Origin: a virus | Length of the DNA stretch: 64,000 nt | Direction: 5' to 3' (one strand) | Virus record (IMG/VR): IMGVR_UViG_3300042892_001857 | Location: 32,472-96,471 of that record | Shown: positions 7,978 to 15,141 of the stretch, in pieces | How the letters are laid out: each line of letters begins with the position of its first letter | Position numbering within the stretch: the stretch's first letter is position 1 | Translations under genes and position numbers: made by a program | The notes under the pieces: model-generated | What the model was told of the DNA's origin: nothing | The model's database searches: none | Seen by the model: the letters and a program-made list of their open reading frames with translations, nothing else

Positions 7978-8166
7978 TTAATTTTTTATAATATATGTTA
8001 AGCAATATGTAATTGCCAATCCAAGAAAGATAAGTTCCCATTTCCCCCATACAATTGGTTTTGGTGGGTTTGAAAATAGGGAACTCATTATTCTACCAAC
8101 TGTCTTAACAACAGTTAACGTTGAAAAGATAAATACAAATAAATAAATTGTATTAATATCCGTCAT
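7978..8166 (-). CDS. Two-pass membrane protein, 62 aa
   Basis: A 62-residue protein with hydrophobic segments at about 6-24 (IYLFVFIFSTLTVVKTVG) and 42-59 (KWELIFLGLAITYCLTYII), separated by a short basic loop. Size and topology would fit a small holin, but it is not next to the endolysin, so this is a weak suggestion. Its ATG overlaps the TAA stop of the Hc1-like gene by one base (TAATG), implying coupled translation. Confidence 0.7.
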   Translation of the reverse strand: MTDINTIYLFVFIFSTLTVVKTVGRIMSSLFSNPPKPIVWGKWELIFLGLAITYCLTYIIKN

Positions 8167-8342
8167 TATTCTCCCCCTTTTCTTTCAGATAAAATCTCTT
8201 TTCTTAGACCATCTAATAATTTTTTTAAATCTTGTGCTGATTTTCTAGCTCTTGTTCCGGCGCTATTATTACCACCGAAAAATTTTGTTGTGTCTACTGA
8301 TAGTTCTTCTACCAATGACTTAATTTGTTCTAACGTTTCCAT
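8166..8342 (-). CDS. Histone H1-like protein (Hc1 family), 58 aa
   Basis: A 58-residue protein ending at 8166. The core FFGGNNSAGTRARKSAQDLK (residues 21-40) followed by LLDGLRKEI closely matches the Hc1 histone H1-like proteins of Bacteroidetes, whose hallmark is an AGTRxRK box preceded by a phenylalanine-containing helix and followed by a helix ending near LRxEI; length (about 57-60) also agrees. These small proteins bind DNA and contribute to nucleoid compaction. Here it is in a phage operon, with its stop coupled to a membrane-protein gene. It may compact phage DNA, act on the host nucleoid or influence transcription; which is inference. It lacks the long lysine-rich tail of chlamydial Hc1. 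Confidence 0.82.
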   Translation of the reverse strand: METLEQIKSLVEELSVDTTKFFGGNNSAGTRARKSAQDLKKLLDGLRKEILSERKGGE

Positions 8343-8421
8343 CTGAATAATTTTAATTTATTTATTTTTTATAATAGTAAAAGTAATTTTTTTTACCCTA
8401 TAGTAAATACTATCACCCTTT

Positions 8422-8886
8422 TTAATGTTTTAAATACTTATCCAACAATTTATAAATGGTTGTTATCATATCTAAATCTGATTTAGTAAATAGTTTTTCA
8501 TTGTTAAATAGGTCCGTAAAAAAGAACCCTATTGAGGATTTTACTTTAGTGTCTTTTTGATTGTAAAATGTCTCCCCAAAAAAAGATTCAAAATAATCAA
8601 AGTGTTCACCTTTTTTATTAAATTTAATGTTTTCTTTATCAAAATTATCTATGGTTTTATTCCAACACCACTCGAAGTGATTTTTATCATCAGATTCACT
8701 TAAAACAATTTTAGTTTCGTTAACATCATTCTCACCTAAATAAGTATTTAAAATCAGACTATTGAGTGAATGCGTGAAATCAGAATATAATTCCAATTTT
8801 TCAGAAATTATATTATTACCTCGGAACCAAACGTCAACGTCTTCCGGTAATAAAGGTTTTGATATGTAGTTAAAAAAATTCTCCAT
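8422..8886 (-). CDS. Hypothetical protein, 154 aa; start codon within a hairpin
   Basis: An acidic, aromatic-rich 154-residue protein (LPEDVDVWFRGNNIISEKLELY near the N-terminus, FEWCWNKTIDNF centrally, and a phenylalanine-rich FFFTDLFNNEKLF). No domain recognised. The start is notable: the ATG and second codon form the right arm of a 9-bp hairpin and codons 3-5 (Asn-Phe-Phe) encode the T-run, so an intrinsic terminator for the upstream transcript and the translation start share the same bases. Expression is therefore probably low or conditional. The 79 bases after it hold no gene, only A/T-rich sequence with a short ATAGTA/TACTAT inverted repeat. Confidence 0.7.
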   Translation of the reverse strand: MENFFNYISKPLLPEDVDVWFRGNNIISEKLELYSDFTHSLNSLILNTYLGENDVNETKIVLSESDDKNHFEWCWNKTIDNFDKENIKFNKKGEHFDYFESFFGETFYNQKDTKVKSSIGFFFTDLFNNEKLFTKSDLDMITTIYKLLDKYLKH

Positions 8887-8903
8887 AGAGTTCGTCTATG
8901 GAG
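8881..8903 (-). terminator. Terminator-like hairpin overlapping a start codon
   Basis: CTCCATAG and CTATGGAG (8881-8888, 8896-8903) pair around a 7-base loop whose outer A and T can add a ninth pair. On the minus strand the hairpin is followed by AATTTTTTTAAC, so it looks like a Rho-independent terminator downstream of the 438-aa gene. The ATG of the next gene (8886-8884) is inside the stem. Confidence 0.6.
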
Positions 8904-8933
8904 AAATTATAAGTTAAAATATTTGTTTGTAAA

Positions 8934-10250
8934 TTATTGTGTTTTTCGGTCGTAACTAATTAACGATTTCATTCTGTCAAACTCTTCGTTGATTTGTTTT
9001 GTTTTCTTTTCAGTAGATTCCAATTTAAGGTTAATACCTTTACCACTATCCTCACCTGTCGCATCTTTAATAGGTTGAGCAGATTTTTGATAAGCCATAT
9101 TTCTTACTTTAGCAAATTTATTAGCTTTACGTTTGGCATTAATCTTTTTGTTAACATCTGTTTCAACAGCATTACCCCATTCAGAGTTATTACCTGTTTT
9201 AGAAGAACCTTCAATGTTATTAGTTATTTGTTCTTCATTCGGTTCTATTTGGTCATAGTCTAAATTTTCCATACCAGGACTCATAAAATCATCAATAAAT
9301 TCTTGACCCGCATCTGACATAGTATAAGCCTTTTTCTTCATCTTTTCTATTTCACCATTTCCTTTAGGAAACATTTTAGGGTTCATTTCATAATCACCTT
9401 TAGAACCATCTTTAAGATAATCTTTCATTTTTTTGGTAACCGCTTTAATGTTATCATCATTTTCCTTTCCGGAACCATTGTGAGCTTTTTTATAAACCTC
9501 TAATCCTCTTGGAGAACCTCCAAAACCTTTAATGTTATTTTTTTCCGCAGGGTCTTTAACTTCTTTATTTTTTTGTTCTAACACAATTTTCTCAATTAAC
9601 CCAACCATTTCATTTTCAGTCAATCTATACGATTCTTTAACCGGATATTTTTTACCATCTACTTCAAAAGAATCTTTACCACTTTTTTTAGCGTTAGATA
9701 ACGCTCCTGAGAAAGCATTACCTTCTTCCGTTTCTTGTTCTTCCATTCCGTGTGTTGTAGAAATTTTGTTAATTCTTTTAATGGCTTTACTATTTTTTGA
9801 TTTATTTCTTAACATTTCAAAGTCTTCAGCATCAATCTTATTGTTTTTGTTTTTATCCAATTTTCTTTGACGACCTTTTAATGCCTCGGTAATATTAATA
9901 CCTTGACACATTTCTTTAGTAACAGGGTCTTCTTTACCAAAATTTTCAATATGGTATCTACAAGTTTTTTCTCTATCTTCGTCAGTGTTTTCTTCATCAC
10001 CAACAAAGTCTTCACTTTCTCCAACATAATCAAACTCATCATCTAATGTGTTATCAACATCGTAAATTCCTTCACTCATATCCTCATACATACCACCACA
10101 TTCATTACATTCACCTTCATACATTTGACCCCCACATTCGCAAACGTCACCTTTAATCTTTGAAACAAGAGTGTCCGCCTTTTCTTCTAAAGTTTCTTTT
10201 AAAATTTTAGACACTAAATTATCTAAATAAGTTGTATTTAATTTTTTCAT
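8934..10250 (-). CDS. Probable structural protein with EF-hand-like loop and Cys cluster, 438 aa
   Basis: A highly charged 438-residue protein. Visible elements: a four-cysteine cluster CECGGQMYEGECNECGG (37-53) resembling a zinc ribbon, an acidic stretch (56-95), an EF-hand/dockerin-type loop DKNKNNKIDAED (132-143) with Asp/Asn at positions 1, 3, 5, 9 and 12, and a helix YRLTENEMVGLIEKIVLEQ (about 207-225) of a kind found in structural proteins of large phages. The rest is lysine/glutamate-rich and probably disordered or coiled. A TATTTATA leader motif precedes it and a terminator-like hairpin follows, suggesting its own transcript or the end of the lysis/structural run. Scaffold, prohead or internal virion protein are possible; none is demonstrated. 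Confidence 0.75.
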   Translation of the reverse strand: MKKLNTTYLDNLVSKILKETLEEKADTLVSKIKGDVCECGGQMYEGECNECGGMYEDMSEGIYDVDNTLDDEFDYVGESEDFVGDEENTDEDREKTCRYHIENFGKEDPVTKEMCQGINITEALKGRQRKLDKNKNNKIDAEDFEMLRNKSKNSKAIKRINKISTTHGMEEQETEEGNAFSGALSNAKKSGKDSFEVDGKKYPVKESYRLTENEMVGLIEKIVLEQKNKEVKDPAEKNNIKGFGGSPRGLEVYKKAHNGSGKENDDNIKAVTKKMKDYLKDGSKGDYEMNPKMFPKGNGEIEKMKKKAYTMSDAGQEFIDDFMSPGMENLDYDQIEPNEEQITNNIEGSSKTGNNSEWGNAVETDVNKKINAKRKANKFAKVRNMAYQKSAQPIKDATGEDSGKGINLKLESTEKKTKQINEEFDRMKSLISYDRKTQ

Positions 10251-10263
10251 TTTTAGTTTTTAT

Positions 10264-10271
10264 TATAAATA
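10264..10271 (-). promoter_or_regulatory. TATTTATA leader motif upstream of the 438-aa gene
   Basis: Minus-strand TATTTATA followed by ATAAAAACTAAAA and the ATG, 13 bases away. This is the closest unrelated match to the leader of the LRR pair and an independent example of the motif. Confidence 0.45.
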
Positions 10272-10289
10272 TATTAGTTTTTAACTTTA

Positions 10290-11048
10290 TTACTTTGAAA
10301 AGGTATTTTCATACTCATAAGCGATAATTGTTTTAATAACATTCTCACTTATATTATGTCTCTCACTAATATTTTGAATAGCTTTCTTAACCTTTTCATT
10401 TTCAAATATTTTTAGAGCTTTAATATCTCCTTGATTACAATATGGAAATTTTTGACATTTCTTTTTAACTTGAACAAACTTTCCTCCGGGTATTTGTGTC
10501 TTAGACTTTCCTCTCCAATCTTTTTTACTTTGAGATTTAGCCCAAGCGGCGGTAGTTTCATAAGAACCGGAAGAACCTGAACCTGTTGATTCAGTAGCCT
10601 CAACTTTTTTAATATCACCCTCGTCACCTTCTCTTACACAATTAGGGACCATTCGTGTACCTTTCTTTTTCATACCCTTTTGTTCAAAACCTGTCCAACA
10701 TTTTTCTTGCATCTCTTGTTTAGTTTCAGAGAATAATGGAGCCTCAAACCCTCCTGCGGAACCTGAACCGGTAGATTCAGATGTTTCACTATCTTCACCC
10801 ATTATTGGTAGTCCCATTGTTAATTTACCTGTTGGTGTTTTAAGTTTACTCTTACCCACTAATTTGCCGATATCAACCTTTTTCATTGGTTTTTTAATTA
10901 TTTTATTATTATTTTCCGGGATTTCATTTTTAAATTCGTTAGCTGCAACCGCCGCATCAATACCACCACTAGTAATTGTAGACAATTTTCCCATTTCAGT
11001 TGACATAGCGCTTTTCAAATCAGTCCCAATACTTTCTTTTAGTCTCAT
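10290..11048 (-). CDS. Probable structural/assembly protein, 252 aa
   Basis: A 252-residue protein with two copies of a Gly/Ser linker: ESTGSGSAGGFEAPLFS (about 90-106) and ESTGSGSSGSYETTAAW (about 153-169). Each copy lies next to a lysine/cysteine-rich segment (CWTGFEQKGMKKKGTRMVPNC, CQKFPYCNQGDIKALKIFE). The C-terminal 40 residues form a helical unit (VKKAIQNISERHNISENVIKTIIAYE). Similar linker-containing proteins occur in T4-like phage structural regions, but I cannot assign a role. It ends 39 bases before the 438-aa gene and begins 3 bases after the 81-aa gene, in the same transcript. Confidence 0.7.
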   Translation of the reverse strand: MRLKESIGTDLKSAMSTEMGKLSTITSGGIDAAVAANEFKNEIPENNNKIIKKPMKKVDIGKLVGKSKLKTPTGKLTMGLPIMGEDSETSESTGSGSAGGFEAPLFSETKQEMQEKCWTGFEQKGMKKKGTRMVPNCVREGDEGDIKKVEATESTGSGSSGSYETTAAWAKSQSKKDWRGKSKTQIPGGKFVQVKKKCQKFPYCNQGDIKALKIFENEKVKKAIQNISERHNISENVIKTIIAYEYENTFSK

Positions 11049-11051
11049 ATG

Positions 11052-11297
11052 TTATGCGTTTTTAAGTCTTGGTTCCCAATAACTTCTATTCATCCACATA
11101 AATTGGTAGAACTCACGGAACATTCTTAATGTAATATCTTTAACATCCCCCTCAAGTTTACCTCGTTTAAGTTCTTTGGAAATAACATCTATTAGTTTAT
11201 TTTCATATTGTTGCATAGTATTACTCCCAAAGAAATCTTTAATTTCTTTACGAACTAACGTTTCAATCTCCTTTTTATCTGTTGTAGTTAGTGACAT
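11052..11297 (-). CDS. Conserved small phage protein, 81 aa
   Basis: An 81-residue helical protein. The N-terminal half is MSLTTTDKKEIETLVRKEIK, and the C-terminal end LRMFREFYQFMWMNRSYWEP is rich in aromatic residues. I recognise this end as typical of a small conserved family in large T4-like phages, without known function. It sits 1 base after the 146-aa gene and 3 bases before the 252-aa gene. Confidence 0.7.
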   Translation of the reverse strand: MSLTTTDKKEIETLVRKEIKDFFGSNTMQQYENKLIDVISKELKRGKLEGDVKDITLRMFREFYQFMWMNRSYWEPRLKNA

Positions 11298-11298
11298 A

Positions 11299-11739
11299 TT
11301 ATCTTACAATTAATAAATACGAAGTTGTTAATATACCAACAAATGTTCCCACTTTGTATAAAAAAGTTTTAACCCTCATTTGTTTTATTTCTTTTTTCAA
11401 ATCATTAGTCATATTTCTAAATTCATCAACCTGTAATCCTTGTTGACTAATAATAAATTGATTATTCTTATCTTTGGATTCTAATAAAGAAATGATAGTA
11501 TCCTTTTGAGATTCTCTAGATTCTAACTTTATAACTTTTTCTTGAGTTAATTTTAACTCTAATTCACAACCTTCACCTCTAACAATATCTTTTATCGCTA
11601 GTCTAGCTGTCGATGGTTTTAACTTAACTCTTGTTGTATCACTAATTACCTGATTTTGGGGTTGGTTGTTCGTATTTGTTTGTGAAAAACAACTCAAGCT
11701 CACTGTCAGGAATATTATCAACGTTATTAACTTTCTCAT
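11299..11739 (-). CDS. Exported, C-terminally anchored protein; candidate spanin
   Basis: A 146-residue protein with an N-terminal signal peptide (1-20, MRKLITLIIFLTVSLSCFSQ), a helical coiled-coil body (about 60-120) and a C-terminal hydrophobic segment (about 128-145, GTFVGILTTSYLLIV). Cys17 could be a lipobox-like acylation site (SLSC), although the CFSQT ending is also a normal Bacteroidetes signal-peptidase I site. Outer-membrane lipid at one end and an inner-membrane anchor at the other would match unimolecular spanins such as T1 gp11 (134 residues). The gene overlaps the 3' end of the 123-aa gene by 98 bases in another frame, as in Rz/Rz1 pairs. A spanin role is inference. Confidence 0.65.
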   Translation of the reverse strand: MRKLITLIIFLTVSLSCFSQTNTNNQPQNQVISDTTRVKLKPSTARLAIKDIVRGEGCELELKLTQEKVIKLESRESQKDTIISLLESKDKNNQFIISQQGLQVDEFRNMTNDLKKEIKQMRVKTFLYKVGTFVGILTTSYLLIVR

Positions 11740-12013
11740 TTGTTTGTTTTTTAATTACTGTTATGTTTTTATCAATGTGATGGATTTCATTACTGATAGT
11801 TGTTACATTTTCTTTTACCTCACCAATTTTAGTGTTAATTTGTTTATTAACAACTTGTGAGGAATCAATTTTTGTTTGGATATTTTCAATTTTTTTCCCA
11901 TAACCTTTAACATCCGTTTTTATTGTATTGGTTGTGAAAATATTCCACCCTACCAAACAGGCAATAATTACCAATAAAATAATACCATCTTTATTTTTAC
12001 TAATATCTTCCAT
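11642..12013 (-). CDS. N-anchored coiled-coil protein; candidate inner-membrane spanin
   Basis: A 123-residue protein with one N-terminal transmembrane segment (about 10-28, GIILLVIIACLVGWNIFTT) and a periplasmic-type coiled coil (about 30-95, regular Ile/Val heptads such as VKENVTTISNEIHHIDKNI). This is the topology of i-spanins (Rz), and it overlaps the next, signal-peptide-bearing gene by 98 bases, also typical of Rz/Rz1. It lies one gene away from the amidase endolysin, supporting a lysis role. Small coiled-coil membrane proteins of unrelated function are common, so the assignment is moderate. Confidence 0.65.
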   Translation of the reverse strand: MEDISKNKDGIILLVIIACLVGWNIFTTNTIKTDVKGYGKKIENIQTKIDSSQVVNKQINTKIGEVKENVTTISNEIHHIDKNITVIKKQTNEKVNNVDNIPDSELELFFTNKYEQPTPKSGN

Positions 12014-12630
12014 TATTCTTCAGTTTTAATTGTTTTCTTTCTTGATGATAATACAGCCGCCCATTTTGATTTGAATTTCTCGTAATAAGTTTTTAATTTA
12101 GTAATTAACGCGATGAATTCATTATCAGCGTTTAACATTTCTCCATTGATGTAAACACCATTTTCTTCACCTATCGAAAAGAAAAATTCAATATCAAATT
12201 CAATAAGTTTCCCGGACCATTCAACATTATTGGAATATACGTTTAATTTATTAAAATCAACCATATCAGAAACGTTAGAAACAAACTCATCCATTGTTTC
12301 TTGAAACGCTATCTTCTCATCTGTCGTTAACTCTAAATCTGTTTGTTCTTTTCCGTGTAAAACCAATAATCCACCGGAAATTCTATACGCTTGCTTTTTA
12401 TCATCCTCAGATTCAAGTTCTTCTTCAGTATCAGCGGTATCATAATCAATTTTGTCCTCAACAGATTTAGTCACATTAACTTTTGATGTAACATTATTAT
12501 CTGTCAAATCAACACCCTGTTCTGTCAATAACCCATATTGTCTACGGATATCTTCATTTACATTATTATCCCCCAATAATCTTCGAGAAACATTTAATAA
12601 TTGTTTAATTTCGTCGTGTGAATTATTCAT
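12013..12630 (-). CDS. Conserved phage protein, probably structural, 205 aa
   Basis: A 205-residue acidic protein whose second half (AYRISGGLLVLHGKEQTDLE, FQETMDEFVSNVSDMVDF, YSNNVEWSGKLIEFDIEFFF) has the look of a conserved T4-like phage virion or assembly protein family with no assigned function. The N-terminal 80 residues are charged and low-complexity. It overlaps the amidase gene by 8 bases and the 123-aa gene by 1 base, so the genes are translationally coupled. Confidence 0.7.
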   Translation of the reverse strand: MNNSHDEIKQLLNVSRRLLGDNNVNEDIRRQYGLLTEQGVDLTDNNVTSKVNVTKSVEDKIDYDTADTEEELESEDDKKQAYRISGGLLVLHGKEQTDLELTTDEKIAFQETMDEFVSNVSDMVDFNKLNVYSNNVEWSGKLIEFDIEFFFSIGEENGVYINGEMLNADNEFIALITKLKTYYEKFKSKWAAVLSSRKKTIKTEE

Positions 12631-13219
12631 TTTCTATTTTTTTTAAAAGTTCATTAAATTTAAATGCCGGACTAACATCGGTATAATCAACACCAAAATT
12701 ACTTTTAGTTACAATCCCACAATATTTTTCAATCCCGCTTATTTTTGTGTTATGTTCAACAATTTGTGATTTAATCTTTACACTTTCAAACAATTCCTTA
12801 CATAATAACCCAAGATTATCAACTTGAGTTTCAGTATATGGTTGCCAAAAAAAGTAATCTCTCCACTTTTTTTCAAACACGCTACCCTTATAAATATCCC
12901 CAATCCAGTTAATGTAATGGTCAGTTAGTGGTTCTTTTTGTAACCACCCTAAATTTTCTAATGATATGATAATTGAATTACGATTTATATTGGGGTCTTT
13001 GAAGTATTCCGAGTGTTCGGTGTTTCCCAATAATTGTATAATTTTACCCTCCCGGGTAATAATGTAGTTAGGAATTCTTTTAAAACCCCCGTTAAAACGA
13101 AACTTCAACGACTGAAGATAGTCGTTGATGTTTCTTGATGTGTGTGTAAGTATTATTTGGTGTTTCTTTTTTTGTTTTCCAACAGGTTTGAATTCACCAT
13201 ATTTAATTATGTCTATCAT
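12623..13219 (-). CDS. N-acetylmuramoyl-L-alanine amidase endolysin
   Basis: A 198-residue protein of the amidase-2 fold, which cuts the bond between N-acetylmuramate and the stem peptide in peptidoglycan. Visible features are the first zinc-ligand histidine in IILTHTSRN (H26), YIITREGKIIQL (52-63), RNSIIISLENLGWL (80-93), the second histidine in VEHNTKISG (H156) and a DVSPAF box (181-186) replacing the usual DPGP-F, where D181 would be the third ligand. No signal peptide or SAR segment is present, so release needs a holin. Neighbouring spanin-like and membrane genes support a lysis module. Confidence 0.85.
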   Translation of the reverse strand: MIDIIKYGEFKPVGKQKKKHQIILTHTSRNINDYLQSLKFRFNGGFKRIPNYIITREGKIIQLLGNTEHSEYFKDPNINRNSIIISLENLGWLQKEPLTDHYINWIGDIYKGSVFEKKWRDYFFWQPYTETQVDNLGLLCKELFESVKIKSQIVEHNTKISGIEKYCGIVTKSNFGVDYTDVSPAFKFNELLKKIENE

Positions 13220-13237
13220 TCCATATAGATTAATGTT

Positions 13238-13999
13238 TTATGGTTTAACGTAACTTAACCTATTTGGACGTGGTGGTTCGTGTGTGTCCATTCCCGGACT
13301 AACATATTCATCTTTTATATCAATAGATTCTGATTGATAAACTGGAATTTCAACTATTTTCTCAACCTCAACTATTTTCTCAACCTCAACTATTTTTTCA
13401 ACCTCAACAATTTTTTCAACCTCAACAATTTTTTCAACCTCAACAATTTTTTCAACTTCTACCGGAACTTCTTTAATTACCTCTTTTTCTACAATAACTT
13501 CTTTAATTATCTCTTTTACCTCTTCCTTATCAGTTTTACCATCATCGTATTTGGTGAAGAAATGTAAAGAAGTCAATGAAATAATTGGAAGTAACCCACC
13601 TTCTAAAAACGCTAACCATCTTTTCATCGTAATAACATCATTAGCTTTTGAACCTAACATTTCCCATACCGGTCCGGTTAATTCCATCCAAGATTTAAAT
13701 AATTCACCTGTTTCATCAATTTCTTTATAACAGAAAAAGATATTACCAATCATTTGGATGAATGTTATTAATCCAAACATAAACCACACACCACCTTTAA
13801 TTTTGTTGGTAGCGGCAACCAATGCTGTCATAGCACCAATCTCAATAGCTATCGATAAGTAAATTGCCCAACTTATTGGGTTGGCTAAATTATACCAAGA
13901 AACAACGTGTGATATTGATATTCCCGCAACCAATAAAATTGGGACTAAGAACATTGCTCTATTTGGGTGTTCAATAACCCAATTCCATATTTTCTTCAT
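13238..13999 (-). CDS. Polytopic membrane protein with tandem IVEVEK repeats, 253 aa
   Basis: A 253-residue protein with four hydrophobic segments in the first 160 residues (about 15-35, 42-62, 70-90 and 130-150), then a cytoplasmic tail with the hexapeptide unit IVEVEK repeated five to six times (about 183-220), preceded by the related KEVIVEKEVIKEVPVEVEK. The repeats are encoded by near-identical 18-bp DNA units. The alternating Val/Glu/Ile/Lys pattern suggests an extended zipper or beta/helical rod that multimerises. Position directly before the endolysin allows a holin or lysis-regulator role, though four segments plus a long repeat tail is unusual for a holin. The ATG overlaps the stop of the 97-aa gene by one base. 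Confidence 0.75.
   Translation of the reverse strand: MKKIWNWVIEHPNRAMFLVPILLVAGISISHVVSWYNLANPISWAIYLSIAIEIGAMTALVAATNKIKGGVWFMFGLITFIQMIGNIFFCYKEIDETGELFKSWMELTGPVWEMLGSKANDVITMKRWLAFLEGGLLPIISLTSLHFFTKYDDGKTDKEEVKEIIKEVIVEKEVIKEVPVEVEKIVEVEKIVEVEKIVEVEKIVEVEKIVEVEKIVEIPVYQSESIDIKDEYVSPGMDTHEPPRPNRLSYVKP
13351..13452 (-). repeat. 18-bp tandem repeat encoding IVEVEK
   Basis: Five full 18-bp units (13363-13452) preceded by a partial unit at 13351. The last three units are identical and the others differ at one or two positions, always in frame. Such a repeat can change copy number by slippage without breaking the gene. Confidence 0.85.
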
Positions 14000-14292
14000 T
14001 ATTTTTCTAATTTAGATATTTCTTGGTCAATCTCAGTTTGTCTATTAACATCTAATATTTTTCTATCTGACGCTTGAATAGCTCTTTTCTCTGATTTAAG
14101 ACCTTCAATCTTTATTTCTTTAATAAGTTTAACCGATAATGAATCAACACTATCGTTAACATTTTGAATTTTTGTGTTAGTTGTACAGGTTTTGAAGAAA
14201 ATGATTACCACAAGTAAAAACATTATTCTAACACCCCAAGCATCAATAAAATTTAATATTGCTTTCATAATTTTTTGTATTAGTTTTATCAT
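13999..14292 (-). CDS. Single-pass membrane protein with coiled coil, 97 aa
   Basis: A 97-residue protein with an amphipathic N-terminus, one transmembrane segment (about 22-39, VRIMFLLVVIIFFKTCTT) and a charged helical tail (about 45-95). It is topologically like the 123-aa spanin candidate, so it is a second candidate for an i-spanin-like or lysis-accessory role. First gene after the sigma-factor terminator; its stop is fused to the start of the repeat-bearing membrane protein (TAATG). Confidence 0.65.
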   Translation of the reverse strand: MIKLIQKIMKAILNFIDAWGVRIMFLLVVIIFFKTCTTNTKIQNVNDSVDSLSVKLIKEIKIEGLKSEKRAIQASDRKILDVNRQTEIDQEISKLEK

Positions 14293-14302
14293 AAAAGTAA
14301 AA

Positions 14303-14330
14303 AACCTTCTATCATAATAAATAGAAGGTT
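14303..14330 (-). terminator. Intrinsic terminator after the sigma-factor gene
   Basis: A 10-bp stem (AACCTTCTAT / ATAGAAGGTT) with an 8-base loop, followed on the minus strand by TTTTACTTTTA. It lies 10 bases after the sigma-factor stop codon and separates it from the lysis/structural genes. The loop region contains a TATTTATTA match (14315-14323) 22 bases before the next ATG. Confidence 0.8.
14315..14323 (-). promoter_or_regulatory. TATTTATTA motif upstream of the 97-aa gene
   Basis: A minus-strand TATTTATTA lying in the loop and arm of the sigma-gene terminator, 22 bases before the ATG at 14292. It resembles the leader motif of structural genes, but in an A/T-rich loop a chance match is possible. 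Confidence 0.25.
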
Positions 14331-14339
14331 GTAAAGTTT

Positions 14340-15140
14340 TTACATATAATCGTATAATATTGAACTATCATTCCTTAATTTCCGTAAGGCTTTCTCTTTA
14401 ATTTGTCTAACACGTTCTTTTGTTAGGTTAAAGTCACCACCAATGTCTTCAAGAGTTCTTGGTGTCCCGGTAAGCCCATAATAGTCTCCCACAATAACTT
14501 TTTCTCTATCATCCAAAACATTCAACAGTGAATGTAATTGTCTTTTTAATTCATCCTTGGTATCAAAAACTTCGTCAGGCATATCTGCTTGGTCGTTTCT
14601 AACAATATCAACAAGAGTGTCCCCATCTTCATTAATACTCATATCTAACCAAACCATTGATGGTAGATTTTGAAACTTGTCCTCCAACTTACCACCGTTG
14701 GATTCAATCGCTTTCTTGGCTCTATGTAAATCCTGAACCACATTAACAGGTAGTCGGATGGTTCTCGCATTATCATTTAATGACTGAAGGATTGATTGTT
14801 TAACCCACCATACCGCGTAAGATATAAATCTAAGGTTCTTAGACCAATCAAAATTTTGGATGGCTTTCATTAATCCTAAATTACCCTCAGCAATTAAGTC
14901 AGGAAAGTCTAATCCTTGATTTTGATATTGTTTTGCCACGGTAATAACAAAACGTAAGTTACCTTCCAATAGTTCTTGGTTTACCTCATCAATCTCCCTT
15001 GGGGATAAAGTACCGGATGTAATCATCTTAGATAATTCTTTCTCTCTTTCCGGTGTCATTACCTTAATTTTACGGATGTCCTTTAAATACAGGTTTATTT
15101 CTTCTTGATTAATTGGAATACCTGAGCTCTTTTCTTTCAT
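14340..15140 (-). CDS. RNA polymerase sigma-70 family factor
   Basis: A 266-residue sigma factor that would bind host core RNA polymerase and direct it to promoters. It has a region 1.2-like segment (NQEEINLYLKDIRKIKVMTP, 6-25), region 2 (NLRFVITVAKQYQNQGLDFP; DLIAEGNLGLMKAIQNFD; FISYAVWWVKQSILQSL, about 70-130), a shortened region 3 and region 4 with the helix-turn-helix TLEDIGGDFNLTKERVRQIK (about 222-242). The closest resemblance is to Bacteroidetes primary sigma factors, with a shortened N-terminus and altered region 3, so it was probably acquired from a host and specialised. It likely switches transcription to phage late promoters. It is cotranscribed with the 189-aa gene and followed by a terminator. 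Confidence 0.92.
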   Translation of the reverse strand: MKEKSSGIPINQEEINLYLKDIRKIKVMTPEREKELSKMITSGTLSPREIDEVNQELLEGNLRFVITVAKQYQNQGLDFPDLIAEGNLGLMKAIQNFDWSKNLRFISYAVWWVKQSILQSLNDNARTIRLPVNVVQDLHRAKKAIESNGGKLEDKFQNLPSMVWLDMSINEDGDTLVDIVRNDQADMPDEVFDTKDELKRQLHSLLNVLDDREKVIVGDYYGLTGTPRTLEDIGGDFNLTKERVRQIKEKALRKLRNDSSILYDYM

Positions 15141-15141
15141 A

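Noticed and set aside
7541-8050. Longer 169-aa start for the 144-aa protein
   Set aside because: The extension lies across the two-pass membrane protein gene and reads as antisense-like sequence; the ATG at 7975 has an A-rich leader.
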